Shown one piece after another: positions 1-8,265 of a DNA stretch of 64,000 nt; position 1 is the stretch's first letter; each line of letters begins with the position of its first letter. Source of the DNA: Alicyclobacillus sp. SP_1. GTDB taxonomy: Bacteria; Bacillota; Bacilli; Alicyclobacillales; Alicyclobacillaceae. The notes under the pieces were generated by a model. That model saw only the letters and a list, made by a program, of their open reading frames with translations. It was not told the DNA's origin and ran no database searches. Made by a program: the position numbers and the translations under genes. The stretch covers positions 62,001 through 126,000 of the forward strand of contig NZ_JAMCCX010000039.1 of NCBI RefSeq assembly GCF_024706985.1, given 5' to 3'.

Positions 1-512
1 AGCATCATTAAGAGGTCTCCTGCTAAATATCCTGGATTTCCCGGACGAGGAAAACCAGCAATCGCGTACGCCCCAATGAGTGCCAAGAGCAGCGCCAGCC
101 ATCGTCGGAGCGGTAAGCGCTCGCGCGAGGCTATGGCCGACAGGACCGTAGTGAAGAGTGGCTCCATTGCAATGGCAATCGCTGCGATGGCCGGACTCGA
201 CAATCGCAATCCGTCGGTCTCGAGAAAGACTGGAAACGTAAATCCCATCACCCCAAGAAAAGCGGCAAGTAACAAGATGCGCTTGTTCCATAGGCGGCGC
301 CCTCCGCCAAACCACCACCACGGAGACAAAACCAGCGTGGCGACGCCGAGGCGAATGAGCGTCAGCAAAATGGACGGAATCGTGCGCACAGCAATCGCCG
401 TGGCGGGAAAACTCATGGCCCACAACAAATTGACAAAAATCACCGCAGACAGACCAAGCGCCTCGCGAGAGCGCGAGGCGCTTGCAGCCGATTGGGGAGG
501 TTCCGGTTGCAT
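1..512 (-). CDS. EamA/DMT-family transporter, 3' end cut by window edge
   Basis: About 170 residues of a hydrophobic protein are visible before the window edge. It starts [11 protein letters not shown] and has several membrane segments (for example LSAVIFVNLLWAMSF and RILLLAAFLGVMGF). The pattern VFLETDGLRLSSPAIAAIAI followed by a segment with MEPLF and then a helix ending GAYAIAGF is typical of the first EamA repeat, so it is probably a ten-helix exporter of small metabolites in the cytoplasmic membrane. The ATG (512) overlaps the hisIE stop as TAATG, and AAGGAG lies inside the end of hisIE, so it should be translationally coupled to the histidine operon. The substrate cannot be told from sequence; the operon position only hints at an amino acid or an imidazole by-product. 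The C-terminal half lies outside the window. Confidence 0.8.
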   Translation of the reverse strand, partial: MQPEPPQSAASASRSREALGLSAVIFVNLLWAMSFPATAIAVRTIPSILLTLIRLGVATLVLSPWWWFGGGRRLWNKRILLLAAFLGVMGFTFPVFLETDGLRLSSPAIAAIAIAMEPLFTTVLSAIASRERLPLRRWLALLLALIGAYAIAGFPRPGNPGYLAGDLLMM

Positions 513-1345
513 TAACGAGATCGGCTCCTTAAGACATTCAGCACTTCGGTCGGCGCCACCCCAGCAATACGCCAGAGGACCAGCAGGTGGTAAAGCAAAT
601 CTGCACTTTCATGCGCCAATTCGGCATGCATAAATGCGGCATGTCCCGCCTCTTTATCGGGCAAATGGGTCGGCGACGGCTTTGGCGCGCCAGTTTGAAC
701 GGCGGCCAGTGCCACTTCGACGCCCTCTTCTCCCACTTTTTTCGCCACTCTTGCCAATCCTTGCTGAAACAGCAGTGACGTATAGCTACCAGATGGACGC
801 TCCTTGTCCCGAGCTACTATAGTATCCCACAATTTTGCGAGTGCCTCAAAGTCTACAGGAAAATTCTCGTTCTGGTCCGCAGCCGTCGAAGCGGCGCCTG
901 CGATGGCTTCTCCCGCGCCTCCCTCGTCCTGTTGCTCTAGAGAGTTGCCGTTGAAATCGGAAGACTCGCCTAGGAGTGCTCCAGGGTACGCTTCGTCTGA
1001 AACGACGTTGGTGAAAAAGCAGGAACTTGCACCCGTGTGGCACGCGGGACCATGGGCTGCGACCAAATAGAGCAACGCGTCTCCGTCACAGTCGACCCGC
1101 ACCTCAAGAACTTTCTGGATGTTCCCAGAAGTCGCCCCTTTGTGCCATAGTTCGCGCCGAGACCGACTGTAAAACCAAGCTTCGCGACTCGCCAAGGTTC
1201 GCTTGACCGCCTCGCGGTTGGCGTAGGCCAACGTCAACACCGCACCTGTGCTTGCCTCCTGAACCACTACGGGGACGAGTCCGCTCCTAGCGTCATAGCG
1301 CACGGTGGCGAGCATCTTAGTCATCGTGGTATCGTGGTTGTCCAT
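512..1345 (-). CDS. hisIE: Bifunctional phosphoribosyl-AMP cyclohydrolase / phosphoribosyl-ATP pyrophosphatase
   Basis: Catalyses steps 2 and 3 of histidine synthesis in one chain. The HisI domain (about residues 10-125) has [18 protein letters not shown], the metal site DCDGDA (Cys86) and GPACHTG (Cys102). The HisE domain (about 165-277) has [11 protein letters not shown], a [14 protein letters not shown] helix and [10 protein letters not shown], the acidic pyrophosphatase signature. A linker of about 40 residues rich in Ser, Glu and Ala joins them. Last his gene of the operon; its stop overlaps the EamA start as TAATG. The ATG at 1345 is chosen because a GAGGGGGG run sits about 9 bases upstream; it overlaps hisF by 25 bases. 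The alternative ATG at 1324 would overlap the hisF stop as ATGA but has no clear ribosome site. Confidence 0.95.
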   Translation of the reverse strand: MDNHDTTMTKMLATVRYDARSGLVPVVVQEASTGAVLTLAYANREAVKRTLASREAWFYSRSRRELWHKGATSGNIQKVLEVRVDCDGDALLYLVAAHGPACHTGASSCFFTNVVSDEAYPGALLGESSDFNGNSLEQQDEGGAGEAIAGAASTAADQNENFPVDFEALAKLWDTIVARDKERPSGSYTSLLFQQGLARVAKKVGEEGVEVALAAVQTGAPKPSPTHLPDKEAGHAAFMHAELAHESADLLYHLLVLWRIAGVAPTEVLNVLRSRSR

Positions 1346-2103
1346 CGCATCAACACCCCCCTCTGTTGACAGTGTGCTTTGACGCTCGCGATGGAGGTTT
1401 CCGCGAAGTGAAAAACGCTGGCTGCCAGGGCCGCGTCCGCCATCCCTTCCGTCAGGACCTCGTAAAAGTGCTCACGCTTTCCCGCACCGCCACTGGCAAT
1501 CACCGGCACCGATACGGAAGTAGAGACGGCGCGGGTCAAAGCGACATCGAACCCAAGGCGCGTGCCATCCTGGCGAAACGACGTGAGCAGAATTTCACCA
1601 GCGCCAAGACTGCCTACGCGTTTAGCCCACTCGACCACTTCAAGGCCGGTGCTGCGCTTGCCCCCTTCGATGACCACCTCATATTGTCCCGTCTCAGGAT
1701 GCTTTTTGGCGTCAATGGCGACCACGATGCACTGCTCCCCAAAACGATGAGCAGCTTCGCCAATAAGAGAGGGTTGGCGTACGGCTCCCGTATTGATGGA
1801 CACTTTGTCGGCACCAGCAAGAAGCAGCTCGCGCACATCCTCGATACGGCTCACGCCCCCACCGACCGTCAGCGGAATGTTGATGGCCGTGGCCACCTCT
1901 TCAACCACGCGCCGCGTTGCAAGCCGGCCCTGTTCAGACGCAGAGATATCGAGCAGAACCAGTTCGTCCGCTCCTTCGTCACAGTATCGCCGCGCCAGTT
2001 CAAGCGGACTGCCCGCATCTTGGCGCTGCTCGAGGAAACCGACGTGCTTGACAACACGACCGCCGTCAACGTCGAAGCACGGGACGATCCGCTTCGTCAG
2101 CAT
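1321..2103 (-). CDS. hisF: Imidazole glycerol phosphate synthase cyclase subunit
   Basis: HisF takes ammonia from HisH and turns PRFAR into imidazole glycerol phosphate and AICAR. It is a 260-residue (beta/alpha)8 barrel, slightly longer than the usual 252 or so because of a C-terminal tail ending TTTIPR. Seen: [20 protein letters not shown] with catalytic Asp11, the phosphate loop [10 protein letters not shown], and IVVAIDAKK with the second catalytic Asp131. The normal CDRDG-type loop reads [13 protein letters not shown] here. The ATG (2103) has GGAGG 10 bases upstream and overlaps the end of hisA by 7 bases. It works as a heterodimer with HisH, encoded two genes upstream. Confidence 0.96.
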   Translation of the reverse strand: MLTKRIVPCFDVDGGRVVKHVGFLEQRQDAGSPLELARRYCDEGADELVLLDISASEQGRLATRRVVEEVATAINIPLTVGGGVSRIEDVRELLLAGADKVSINTGAVRQPSLIGEAAHRFGEQCIVVAIDAKKHPETGQYEVVIEGGKRSTGLEVVEWAKRVGSLGAGEILLTSFRQDGTRLGFDVALTRAVSTSVSVPVIASGGAGKREHFYEVLTEGMADAALAASVFHFAETSIASVKAHCQQRGVLMRWTTTIPR

Positions 2104-2852
2104 GGTGGCGCTACCTCCTCTAGAGCTGCCGCCAGTGCCGTGTTCACGGTTAAGCGCCCGCTGTAGAGCGCCTTTCCAACCACCACACCGGCGAGTTGGG
2201 CCGCTTTCGCCGCACGAATGTCAGCAACCGTCGTCACGCCACCCGAGGCGACCACCGCGAGTCCGGAAGCCTGTTGCAACTGCGCGGCCAAATCCAGATT
2301 GGCCCCCGCCTCCATACCGTCGCGGCGAACGTCCGTCACGATGGCGCCAGTCACCCCAACCGCTGCGAGTCGGACGGCCAAGTCGACGAGCGAGACCGTC
2401 GTCTGCTCCTCCCACCCCATCGCCGAAAACCGGCCATCGCGCCCATCCAAGCCCGCAACGACCGCGTCCGCGCCAAACTCCCGGACCGCCTCCGCCATAA
2501 AGTCGGGCTCTAGTGCCGCCGTGCCCACAATGCAACGCGCCACGCCGAGTTTTAGCCACTGGCCGATCCGTTCCAAACTGCGCACGCCACCCCCCACTTG
2601 CACGCGTGCACCAAACGTCGCCGCCGTCCTCACCAACTCGGCAATCTGCGCCTCGTGATAAGGGACGCCAGTGCGCGCGGCGTTGAGGTCGACAATGTGC
2701 AACCACCGCGCTCCGGCCCCGAGAAATTGCTCTGCCGTGTGGAGCGGATTGGGACTGACCCTTTGGCCTTCGGAAAAGTTGCCTTGACTGAGCCGCACAC
2801 AGTACCCGTCGAGAAAGTCGAGCGCCGGAAACACGTCAAAGTTGGAGAACAT
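2097..2852 (-). CDS. hisA: ProFAR isomerase
   Basis: 251 residues, the normal HisA length. It carries out the Amadori rearrangement of ProFAR to PRFAR, the substrate of HisH-HisF. Family marks: [13 protein letters not shown] near the N-terminus with the catalytic Asp, [18 protein letters not shown] (phosphate binding), TDVRRDGM with the second catalytic Asp, and a late ASGGV phosphate loop. The barrel is paralogous to HisF just downstream. The ATG at 2852 follows AGGAAGG and overlaps the end of hisH by 17 bases, in keeping with the tight packing of the operon. Confidence 0.96.
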   Translation of the reverse strand: MFSNFDVFPALDFLDGYCVRLSQGNFSEGQRVSPNPLHTAEQFLGAGARWLHIVDLNAARTGVPYHEAQIAELVRTAATFGARVQVGGGVRSLERIGQWLKLGVARCIVGTAALEPDFMAEAVREFGADAVVAGLDGRDGRFSAMGWEEQTTVSLVDLAVRLAAVGVTGAIVTDVRRDGMEAGANLDLAAQLQQASGLAVVASGGVTTVADIRAAKAAQLAGVVVGKALYSGRLTVNTALAAALEEVAPPC

Positions 2853-3516
2853 CGTTACCTTCCTCTCTCATGCGCTCATGAATTCCGCGGGACCAATAAA
2901 CGAAGTTCTGCAAGATGCGGTGCCCAATTGGGCCACTTTTTTCAGGATGAAATTGGGTTCCGCAAAGGTTGCCCTCGGCGACGATAGCCGGCACCTCCAC
3001 ACCTGCGTACGGCGTCACCGACACGACTGTTTTGGGGTTGGGCACCTCGGCGTAGAAAGAGTGGACGAAATAGACATACTCCCCTTCGTCTAAGCCTTCG
3101 ACGAGAGGGTGAGGCCGCATGCGCTCCAAACTGTTCCAGCCCATGTGCGGCACTTTGAATCCGCTCGGCAAACGGAGGATATTCCCCTCCAGAAGGTGAA
3201 GTCCCACACTGCCCGAACTCTCTTCCGAAGTGGCGAACAGGAGTTGCATACCGAGGCAGATGCCGAGCAAAGGCACGCCCGACCGTGCCGCCTTGCGGAG
3301 CGGAGTCAGCAATCCTCGTGCTTTCAGTTGGAACATGGCGTCTCCAAATGCCCCGACTCCCGGCAAGATGACCGCTTGCGGCAGCCCCCAGACGGCAAGT
3401 TGTTCCGACCAGTCTGTGCCAGATGCAATCAGCACTGAAGATTCCCCGCACCGCTCAAAACCAAACTGGACACTCGATAAGTTGCCAATGCCGAGATCGA
3501 AAATAAAAATCACCAC
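2836..3516 (-). CDS. hisH: Imidazole glycerol phosphate synthase, glutamine amidotransferase subunit
   Basis: Class I glutaminase that feeds ammonia to HisF. At 226 residues it is about 20-25 longer than many HisH proteins. Triad seen: Cys87 in LLGICLGMQLLF, then His190 and Glu192 in GTQFHPEKSG. The N-terminus FDLGIGNL and the oxyanion strand LPGVGAFGDAM are standard. The start codon is GTG (3516), overlapping the hisB stop by 7 bases; a second GTG follows directly, so the exact start is uncertain by one codon. A tail of about 15 residues ([17 protein letters not shown]) runs over the hisA start and is probably dispensable. Confidence 0.95.
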   Translation of the reverse strand: MVIFIFDLGIGNLSSVQFGFERCGESSVLIASGTDWSEQLAVWGLPQAVILPGVGAFGDAMFQLKARGLLTPLRKAARSGVPLLGICLGMQLLFATSEESSGSVGLHLLEGNILRLPSGFKVPHMGWNSLERMRPHPLVEGLDEGEYVYFVHSFYAEVPNPKTVVSVTPYAGVEVPAIVAEGNLCGTQFHPEKSGPIGHRILQNFVYWSRGIHERMREEGNDVLQL

Positions 3517-4151
3517 TCCACCAGACCTTTCGTGCTGGGAACCGACGGTCCCAAAGAGACGCCACCCAGTTCGCTGTGTAGCGCCGACGGAACCGTCACC
3601 GCCTCGGCCAAAGCGCGGCCAAACGCTTTAAACAGTGCCTCCACTTGGTGATGGGTGTTGTCTCCGTAGAGAACGGCGAGATGAATGGCCATGTTTGCTT
3701 CATTGGCGACCGACTTAAAAAATTCAAACACCAATTCGGTCGGAAAATCGCCAACGAGATCGCGCGAAAATTGTGCTTGGAGGACGCATGCGCTGCGTCC
3801 CGAGATGTCGACGACGGCGCGCGCCAGAGTTTCGTCCATCGGCACGTGGCGCTCTCCATAGCGGGCAATCCTACTCTTGTCCCCGAGCGCCACGCGCAAT
3901 GCGCGGCCAAGACAGAGACCGATGTCCTCCGTCAAATGGTGTGCGTCCACATCCGTGTCTCCCTGCGCCAGGACGTCCAGCCGAAAACCACCGTGTGCCG
4001 CAAACAGTTGCAGCATGTGGCGCAGAAATGGGATGGGCATCTCTAGCTGCGCGGTGCCATCTCCATCCAGTGCCAGCGTCAAGTCAATCTCCGTCTCCGA
4101 CGTGGCCCGCGCAATATGCGCCAAGCGCGGTGCGGCAGTTGTGTCACTCAT
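3510..4151 (-). CDS. hisB: Imidazoleglycerol-phosphate dehydratase
   Basis: Monofunctional IGP dehydratase, 213 residues from the chosen start. Metal-binding and catalytic motifs: FLRHMLQLFAAHGGF, the DAHHLTEDIGLCLG signature, GDNTHHQVEALFKAFGRAL and an early ETEIDLTLALDGDG strand. It lacks the N-terminal phosphatase domain of the enterobacterial fusion. The start ATG at 4151 is chosen because GGGGAG lies 9 bases upstream and it overlaps the hisD stop by 8 bases. An in-frame upstream ATG at 4160 abuts the same GGGGAG and is too close to it. Next step after HisH-HisF in the pathway. Confidence 0.95.
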   Translation of the reverse strand: MSDTTAAPRLAHIARATSETEIDLTLALDGDGTAQLEMPIPFLRHMLQLFAAHGGFRLDVLAQGDTDVDAHHLTEDIGLCLGRALRVALGDKSRIARYGERHVPMDETLARAVVDISGRSACVLQAQFSRDLVGDFPTELVFEFFKSVANEANMAIHLAVLYGDNTHHQVEALFKAFGRALAEAVTVPSALHSELGGVSLGPSVPSTKGLVEW

Positions 4152-5454
4152 GCTTTCCATCTCCCCAATCCGGTGCCACGCGGCAGCAAACCGATGCTGC
4201 GTGCCCATCCAATCCTTCTGCCCGTGCCAAAGTCACGACTGCATCCGCGTGCGCTGCCAAAGCCTCCGCCGTGTATTCGACGTACGTGTTGCGCCGCAGA
4301 AAATCGTGCACCGACAGCCCGGACGCGTAGCGAGCAGTCCCGTGCGTCGGCAACACGTGGTTTGGTCCCGCGAAGTAGTCCCCGACAGCTTCCGGCGTGT
4401 GCATGCCGACAAACACCGCGCCAGCCGTCCGCAAGCGCGGCAGATAACGGCGAGCGTCGTCAACGAGAAGCTCCACATGTTCCGGCGCTGCGCGCTCGAC
4501 CACGCCGAGCGCTTCCTCCATCGTCTCCGCGTAGAGTAGCGCACCCGCAGCGGACAACGAGGCCGCCGCAATCTCGCGGCGCGGCAGGCGACTGAGCTGT
4601 ACCTCCAGTTGCAGAGCGACCTCGTCGAGTAGGGGGCGATCCGTTGCGAGGACTACGCACCCTGCATCTTCATCGTGCTCGGCTTGTGCCAACACATCTG
4701 CGGCGATGACTCTCGCCTGCGCTGTCTTGTCCGCTAACACGAAAACTTCACTCGGACCGGCAATCGAGTCCAACCCCACATCCCCCATCACGAGCCGTTT
4801 GGCAGAGGCCACGTAGCGATTGCCGGGACCGACAATCTTGTCGACGCGGCGAATCGTTTCCGTCCCGTAAGCCAAAGCAGCGATTGCCTGTGCGCCACCG
4901 ACCGCGTAGATTTCGGTCACGCCCGCCAGTTGGGCAGCCACCAACACGAGTGGATGCGGCCACGGCGACGGCGATGCAGGCGGAGAAACCAAGACGATTT
5001 CGGGGACTGCCGCCACCTGAGCCGGGATGGCGTTCATCAACACGGTAGACGGATACGCGGCACGACCTCCCGGTGCATAGACACCAACGCGACCGAGGGC
5101 ATGCCACACCATTCCGAGTCGCTCTCCATGGCTTCCGACCACCTCCGTGGGTTGAGGCAATACCGCGCTGTGAAACGCGCGAATGCGCTCCGCAGCTTCG
5201 CACAGCGCCGCACGAACGGAGGAAGGCACCGCCAGATGGGCAGCCTCCACCACTTCGTCCGGTACACGCAGGTTGTCAGCACCAACATTCGAAACCCTGT
5301 CGAATTCTTTGGAGAAGCGCTGCAACGCCGCATCTCCCTCGCGGCGCACCGCCTCCACAATGCGGGCGACGGTCGCACTCAAATCCGGCTCATCGCCGCC
5401 GAGCATCCGCGTCCACGAAAACTCTCGAGCCAATCCCCGCGCGATGTCAAGCAT
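4144..5454 (-). CDS. hisD: Histidinol dehydrogenase
   Basis: NAD-dependent zinc enzyme that oxidises histidinol twice to give histidine. 436 residues, a normal HisD. Seen: the YAVGGAQAIAALAYGT nucleotide motif, the long signature DKIVGPGNRYVASAKR followed by DSIAGPSEV, AQAEHDEDA, APEHVELLVDD, and a C-terminal GPNHVLPT region with HDFLRR. The start ATG at 5454 has GGAGG 7 bases upstream; a GTG at 5460 sits too near that site. Its first 8 bases overlap the end of hisG. The product acts at the end of the pathway although its gene is third in the operon. Confidence 0.96.
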   Translation of the reverse strand: MLDIARGLAREFSWTRMLGGDEPDLSATVARIVEAVRREGDAALQRFSKEFDRVSNVGADNLRVPDEVVEAAHLAVPSSVRAALCEAAERIRAFHSAVLPQPTEVVGSHGERLGMVWHALGRVGVYAPGGRAAYPSTVLMNAIPAQVAAVPEIVLVSPPASPSPWPHPLVLVAAQLAGVTEIYAVGGAQAIAALAYGTETIRRVDKIVGPGNRYVASAKRLVMGDVGLDSIAGPSEVFVLADKTAQARVIAADVLAQAEHDEDAGCVVLATDRPLLDEVALQLEVQLSRLPRREIAAASLSAAGALLYAETMEEALGVVERAAPEHVELLVDDARRYLPRLRTAGAVFVGMHTPEAVGDYFAGPNHVLPTHGTARYASGLSVHDFLRRNTYVEYTAEALAAHADAVVTLARAEGLDGHAASVCCRVAPDWGDGKHE

Positions 5455-6088
5455 GCACACGCCTCCTTCGGACTGCCGCCGTCAACCCCTCGACCACCGT
5501 CGCAATTTCCGTCGATTTCAATCGATAACTCGACCGATTGACAATCAGGCGTGCAGAAATCTGCTCCACTTCATCGAACACCGTGAGACCGTTCGCGGCC
5601 AAAGTAGCGCCAGTTTGAACGAGATCGAAGATTCGGTCGGTCAGACCAATCACGGCTGCGAGTTCAATGCTACCGCCGAGTTCTACGAGATCGACCACTT
5701 GTCCTTGACGACGAAAATACGACTCAGCGAGACGGGGATACTTTGTGGCTACGCGCTGCGGCGTTTCTGCCGCAAGCTCGGGCCGACCGGCCACACAAAG
5801 GCGACAGCGGGCGACTTCGAGATTGAGCAATTCGTAGACGGCGCGCTCCTGCTCGAGCAGAATGTCTTTGCCGACCACACCGAGATCCGCGACGCCATAA
5901 AACACATAAGTGGGGACATCCATCGGCTTGGCGAGCAGGAAGCGAATACGCTCACCGGGAGGCCAGTCGACTTCAAACACGAGGGCGCGACTGCTCAGCA
6001 CGTCTTCAGGGCACGGCAACAGCGATTCGCGCCAGAGCGGAACGAGGTCTTCGGCAGTCCGGCCCTTGGCAAGCGCGACGGTCAGCAT
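5447..6088 (-). CDS. hisG: ATP phosphoribosyltransferase, short-form catalytic subunit
   Basis: First committed step: ATP plus PRPP to phosphoribosyl-ATP. At 213 residues it is the short form without the C-terminal regulatory domain, so by family knowledge it works as a hetero-octamer with HisZ, which is encoded directly upstream. Seen: LTVALAKGRTAED at the N-terminus, DVPTYVFYGVADLGVVGKD, and the PRPP loop in LVQTGATLAANGL. The ATG at 6088 follows GGGGGTG and overlaps the end of hisZ by 7 bases. Feedback inhibition by histidine would act through HisZ. Confidence 0.96.
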   Translation of the reverse strand: MLTVALAKGRTAEDLVPLWRESLLPCPEDVLSSRALVFEVDWPPGERIRFLLAKPMDVPTYVFYGVADLGVVGKDILLEQERAVYELLNLEVARCRLCVAGRPELAAETPQRVATKYPRLAESYFRRQGQVVDLVELGGSIELAAVIGLTDRIFDLVQTGATLAANGLTVFDEVEQISARLIVNRSSYRLKSTEIATVVEGLTAAVRRRRVHA

Positions 6089-7125
6089 GACGCCACCCCC
6101 GCGCGCGTGCTCCAGCCGATGGCCATTCCTTTTGCCTCCATCAATTGCTCCAGTTCAAACGCAAATCCGACGGCTGGTGCCTCGGCTCCAAATTGTTGCA
6201 AGAGATGGTCATACCGACCGCCAAGCGCGATGGGCACACCTACCCCGGGAGCGAATGTCTCGAAAATGAGCCCCGTGTAATAGGCGACATCGCGGTGAAA
6301 CGTAAGGTCAAACGTCATGTCTGCCGAAAGACCACTTTCCCTCATGCGCGCCGCCAGTTCGACCAACTCAGACCAGGCTGCGACCAAGTCGCTCGAAGGA
6401 GACACCCTTTTTCCGAAGGTGACAAACACGTCTTCCAGAGAACGCGGCTGCTCCGGGCGCAGTTTCCTGAGGGCCGACAATAGCCCACCGTGCACTGGCG
6501 TGGAACCAGCCAATTCCTCAAAGTCGACGTATTTCCCAGCGTGGAGCAGCGCCAGTAACTGCGCCACGAGTCCCTGCGAAATCCCTACCGCAGCCAGGAA
6601 CAGTGGCGCAATGCGCGCATGCGACAGAACCGTGTGCGCCTGTGCCAGACCTGCCTCACGGAGTGCCGAGTGACACAATTCCAGCAGACGCACATCGGCC
6701 AACACACCACTGCCTCCAATCCACTCCACACCCACTTGAGTGGATTCCCGGACACTGCCCGAAGCAAATTGCAGCGAGGCCGTCGGCGCAGCCACGCGGC
6801 GATACACTCTCTCCGCATAGCTCCACCGAAGCGACCGCTGCCCAGACGAAACGAGCGGCGCGGCCATGCGCGCGATAGAGGGTGTCATTTCCGGTCGGAG
6901 CGCCACCGCGCGACCGGAAGCATCCACCCACTGCACCCACTGTTCCAGAGGGCCGACGGGTCGGGCTCGCAGAAGCGTCTCCACATATTCAAAAGCGCCG
7001 CAACTGACCAACTCGTGACCTTCTCGTTCCAAGTGCCGTACGATGGTCGATTCGAGAACGCGGCGCTGCTTCGCAAAACCTGCATAGCCATCCTGCATGC
7101 CAAGTGGCTTATCAGCAAATTCCAT
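6082..7125 (-). CDS. hisZ: ATP phosphoribosyltransferase regulatory subunit
   Basis: HisZ is a catalytically dead histidyl-tRNA synthetase paralogue required by short HisG. Class II synthetase motifs remain: the start FADKPLGMQDGYAG, VALRPEMTPSIARM (motif 2-like), and the late TFHRDVAYYTGLIFETF and ALGGRYDHLL. The C-terminal anticodon-binding domain of HisS is missing. First gene of the operon. The start is unsure: the conserved domain begins at the ATG at 7125 (347 residues), but the only strong ribosome site, GGAAGGAG, is 22 bases further up. In-frame alternatives are ATG 7167 and TTG 7200, both with poor sites, and a TTG at 7146 too close to the good one. Confidence 0.9.
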   Translation of the reverse strand: MEFADKPLGMQDGYAGFAKQRRVLESTIVRHLEREGHELVSCGAFEYVETLLRARPVGPLEQWVQWVDASGRAVALRPEMTPSIARMAAPLVSSGQRSLRWSYAERVYRRVAAPTASLQFASGSVRESTQVGVEWIGGSGVLADVRLLELCHSALREAGLAQAHTVLSHARIAPLFLAAVGISQGLVAQLLALLHAGKYVDFEELAGSTPVHGGLLSALRKLRPEQPRSLEDVFVTFGKRVSPSSDLVAAWSELVELAARMRESGLSADMTFDLTFHRDVAYYTGLIFETFAPGVGVPIALGGRYDHLLQQFGAEAPAVGFAFELEQLMEAKGMAIGWSTRAGVASC

Positions 7126-7251
7126 CCACTGCTCGATGCCAATCAATCTCCTTCCAATGACGGCCATCCACACATTCCACTCAACCCTTGCAATCGCCAA
7201 AAGCAGGACAGCGCCCTACTTTACTTCTCTAATAAGATAAAGCATGAAAGT

Positions 7252-7280
7252 ATTCTAGCGGCTACAGGGACAAAAAGCAA
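7252..7280 (-). promoter_or_regulatory. Candidate promoter of the his operon
   Basis: On the minus strand TTGCTT (7280-7275), 17 bases, TAGAAT (7257-7252; five of six matches to the -10 consensus). The start would fall near 7245, leaving a leader of about 120 bases to the ATG at 7125. The -35 box lies in the U-run that follows the upstream hairpin. Confidence 0.4.
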
Positions 7281-7314
7281 GCTAGCCATGTCATGATTCT
7301 TCAATGGCTAGCTT
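7279..7314 (-). terminator. Hairpin with U-run upstream of hisZ (terminator or attenuator)
   Basis: Perfect 11-base inverted repeat AAGCTAGCCAT / ATGGCTAGCTT with a 14-base loop, followed on the minus strand by GCTTTTTG. It can end transcription from the DinB gene, whose stop is at 7439. If the operon promoter is the upstream TTGACA element it would instead sit inside the his leader as an attenuator. Confidence 0.6.
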
Positions 7315-7438
7315 CGATAGAGGAATCCACATTGTGCCACTCTGCGTTGACATACTGTCAAGAAGGAACTTAGTTTAAGTGCATTCCGAATTTATTCAAG
7401 GCGCAATTGTGCTCGACTGAAAGACGCCTTCTGCAGTC

Positions 7439-7894
7439 TCAACCTGAAATATTGTACTGAATTCCCAGCCCTACTAAATAGACACTTACAATCCCTTGAT
7501 GAGTACATTCGAAGTGCGTCAGCCAGTCGAGACACGCTTCAACATCTAGGTCGTCGCCCATACCCTTCCACGGTACTTCTTTGCTCCAATCCACTTCGGA
7601 TGCAAAAAAAGCATTAAAACGTTGACTTAGTTCCTCAAAGTAAGCCTTAAGGTTTGCGACACGGACTGCCATCTCCGGATCCATACGCTTTTCTTTCCAC
7701 GATGGACCCACGCCATCAACCATCGCCCGCAGATAAATTTCGCGGGAATCCGCGATATGACGAAGCTCTTCTCCCAAAGTTTTCATGGACGCATAAGGGC
7801 GATATTGCAAATGCTCATCGACAAGGTGTTCCAGTAACCCTTCGGTAAGCCCAGAGTAGTACTGAAAAAATTCGATGTTTGTGATTTTACTCAT
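7439..7894 (-). CDS. DinB-like (DUF664-type) protein
   Basis: 151 residues, small and predicted helical. It resembles the DinB / mycothiol-dependent S-transferase four-helix superfamily: MSKITNIEFFQYYSGLTEGL at the start, then HLVDEHLQYRP, LGEELRHIADSREIYLRAM and a late WLTHFECTHQGIVSVYLVGL. In the family three His residues bind a metal; candidates here are in ELRHIAD and FECTHQG. The start ATG at 7894 has GGAGG 8 bases upstream; the longer reading frame to 7975 has no ribosome site. Biochemical role unknown. It directly follows an acetyltransferase pseudogene on the same strand. Confidence 0.75.
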   Translation of the reverse strand: MSKITNIEFFQYYSGLTEGLLEHLVDEHLQYRPYASMKTLGEELRHIADSREIYLRAMVDGVGPSWKEKRMDPEMAVRVANLKAYFEELSQRFNAFFASEVDWSKEVPWKGMGDDLDVEACLDWLTHFECTHQGIVSVYLVGLGIQYNISG

Positions 7895-7981
7895 GTCATG
7901 ACCTCCATCCTGAACGTGCTGAGGTGACGGAACGGATTCTAACGCAGTCCTATTCGGCGCCCCAAAGACCTCCAAATCGGT

Positions 7982-8265
7982 TCACAGACCTGAGCGTGAA
8001 AGTGTCCGCCCGCTTTCGCCTGAATTCGATAGCTTCAGAATCATCAAATCTTCATCAACATACTGTCCGTCATGTTTCAATGCATGGGGTTCTACACCGT
8101 AAACTGGTTTTCCGTATGTTGAATCCTCTCAGCAAATTTTTCTAGAGGTCTTACAGCTTCTTGCTCATATGTCGATCCGAAGGAATCCGGATCAGTCTTT
8201 AACGCAAGCAACCTTACTGCTTGATAAGCCAGAGAGTCAGACTCATGCAGCAAACGAATGTTCAT
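7982..8265 (-). pseudogene. GNAT acetyltransferase remnant with internal deletion
   Basis: From the ATG at 8265 (GGAGGTG 4 bases upstream) the minus strand reads MNIRLLHESDSLAYQAVRL, then LLALKTDPDSFGSTYEQE and PLEKFAERIQHTENQFTV, and stops. This is the normal N-terminus of a GNAT N-acetyltransferase. Immediately after, in another frame, the sequence reads YGVEPHALKHDGQYVDEDLM and ILKL, the usual C-terminal end of the same family (an EP.ALK..G.Y.DEDLM pattern). The central acetyl-CoA-binding part (roughly 90-100 residues) is missing. The two ends meet around a GTTTACGGTG stretch, so one out-of-frame internal deletion explains it. Confidence 0.75.

Larger units (their letters stand above)
7126..7438 (-). 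promoter_or_regulatory. his operon leader region (gap of about 310 bases)
   Basis: This stretch lies between the DinB gene and hisZ, both on the minus strand. In transcription order it holds: a perfect palindrome TTGACA-GTA-TGTCAA (7347-7361) whose first half could be a -35 box (best -10 CACAAT, 19 bases on); a terminator-like hairpin (7279-7314); and a second promoter candidate, -35 TTGCTT (7275-7280), 17-base spacer, -10 TAGAAT (7252-7257). I looked for a T-box leader with a His specifier and did not find a convincing one. Confidence 0.45.

Noticed and set aside
5183-6280. Plus-strand open frame of 365 codons
   Set aside because: Antisense to hisD, hisG and hisZ, which have clear families; its translation has no domain pattern. 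GC-rich antisense shadow. Similar frames at 76-633, 1366-2166, 1793-2500 and 3773-4539 were dropped for the same reason.
7126-7438. T-box riboswitch before hisZ
   Set aside because: AGAGTGGCACAATGTG looks a little like the T-box core and a terminator follows, but there is no Stem I with a His specifier and the core mismatches at key positions.
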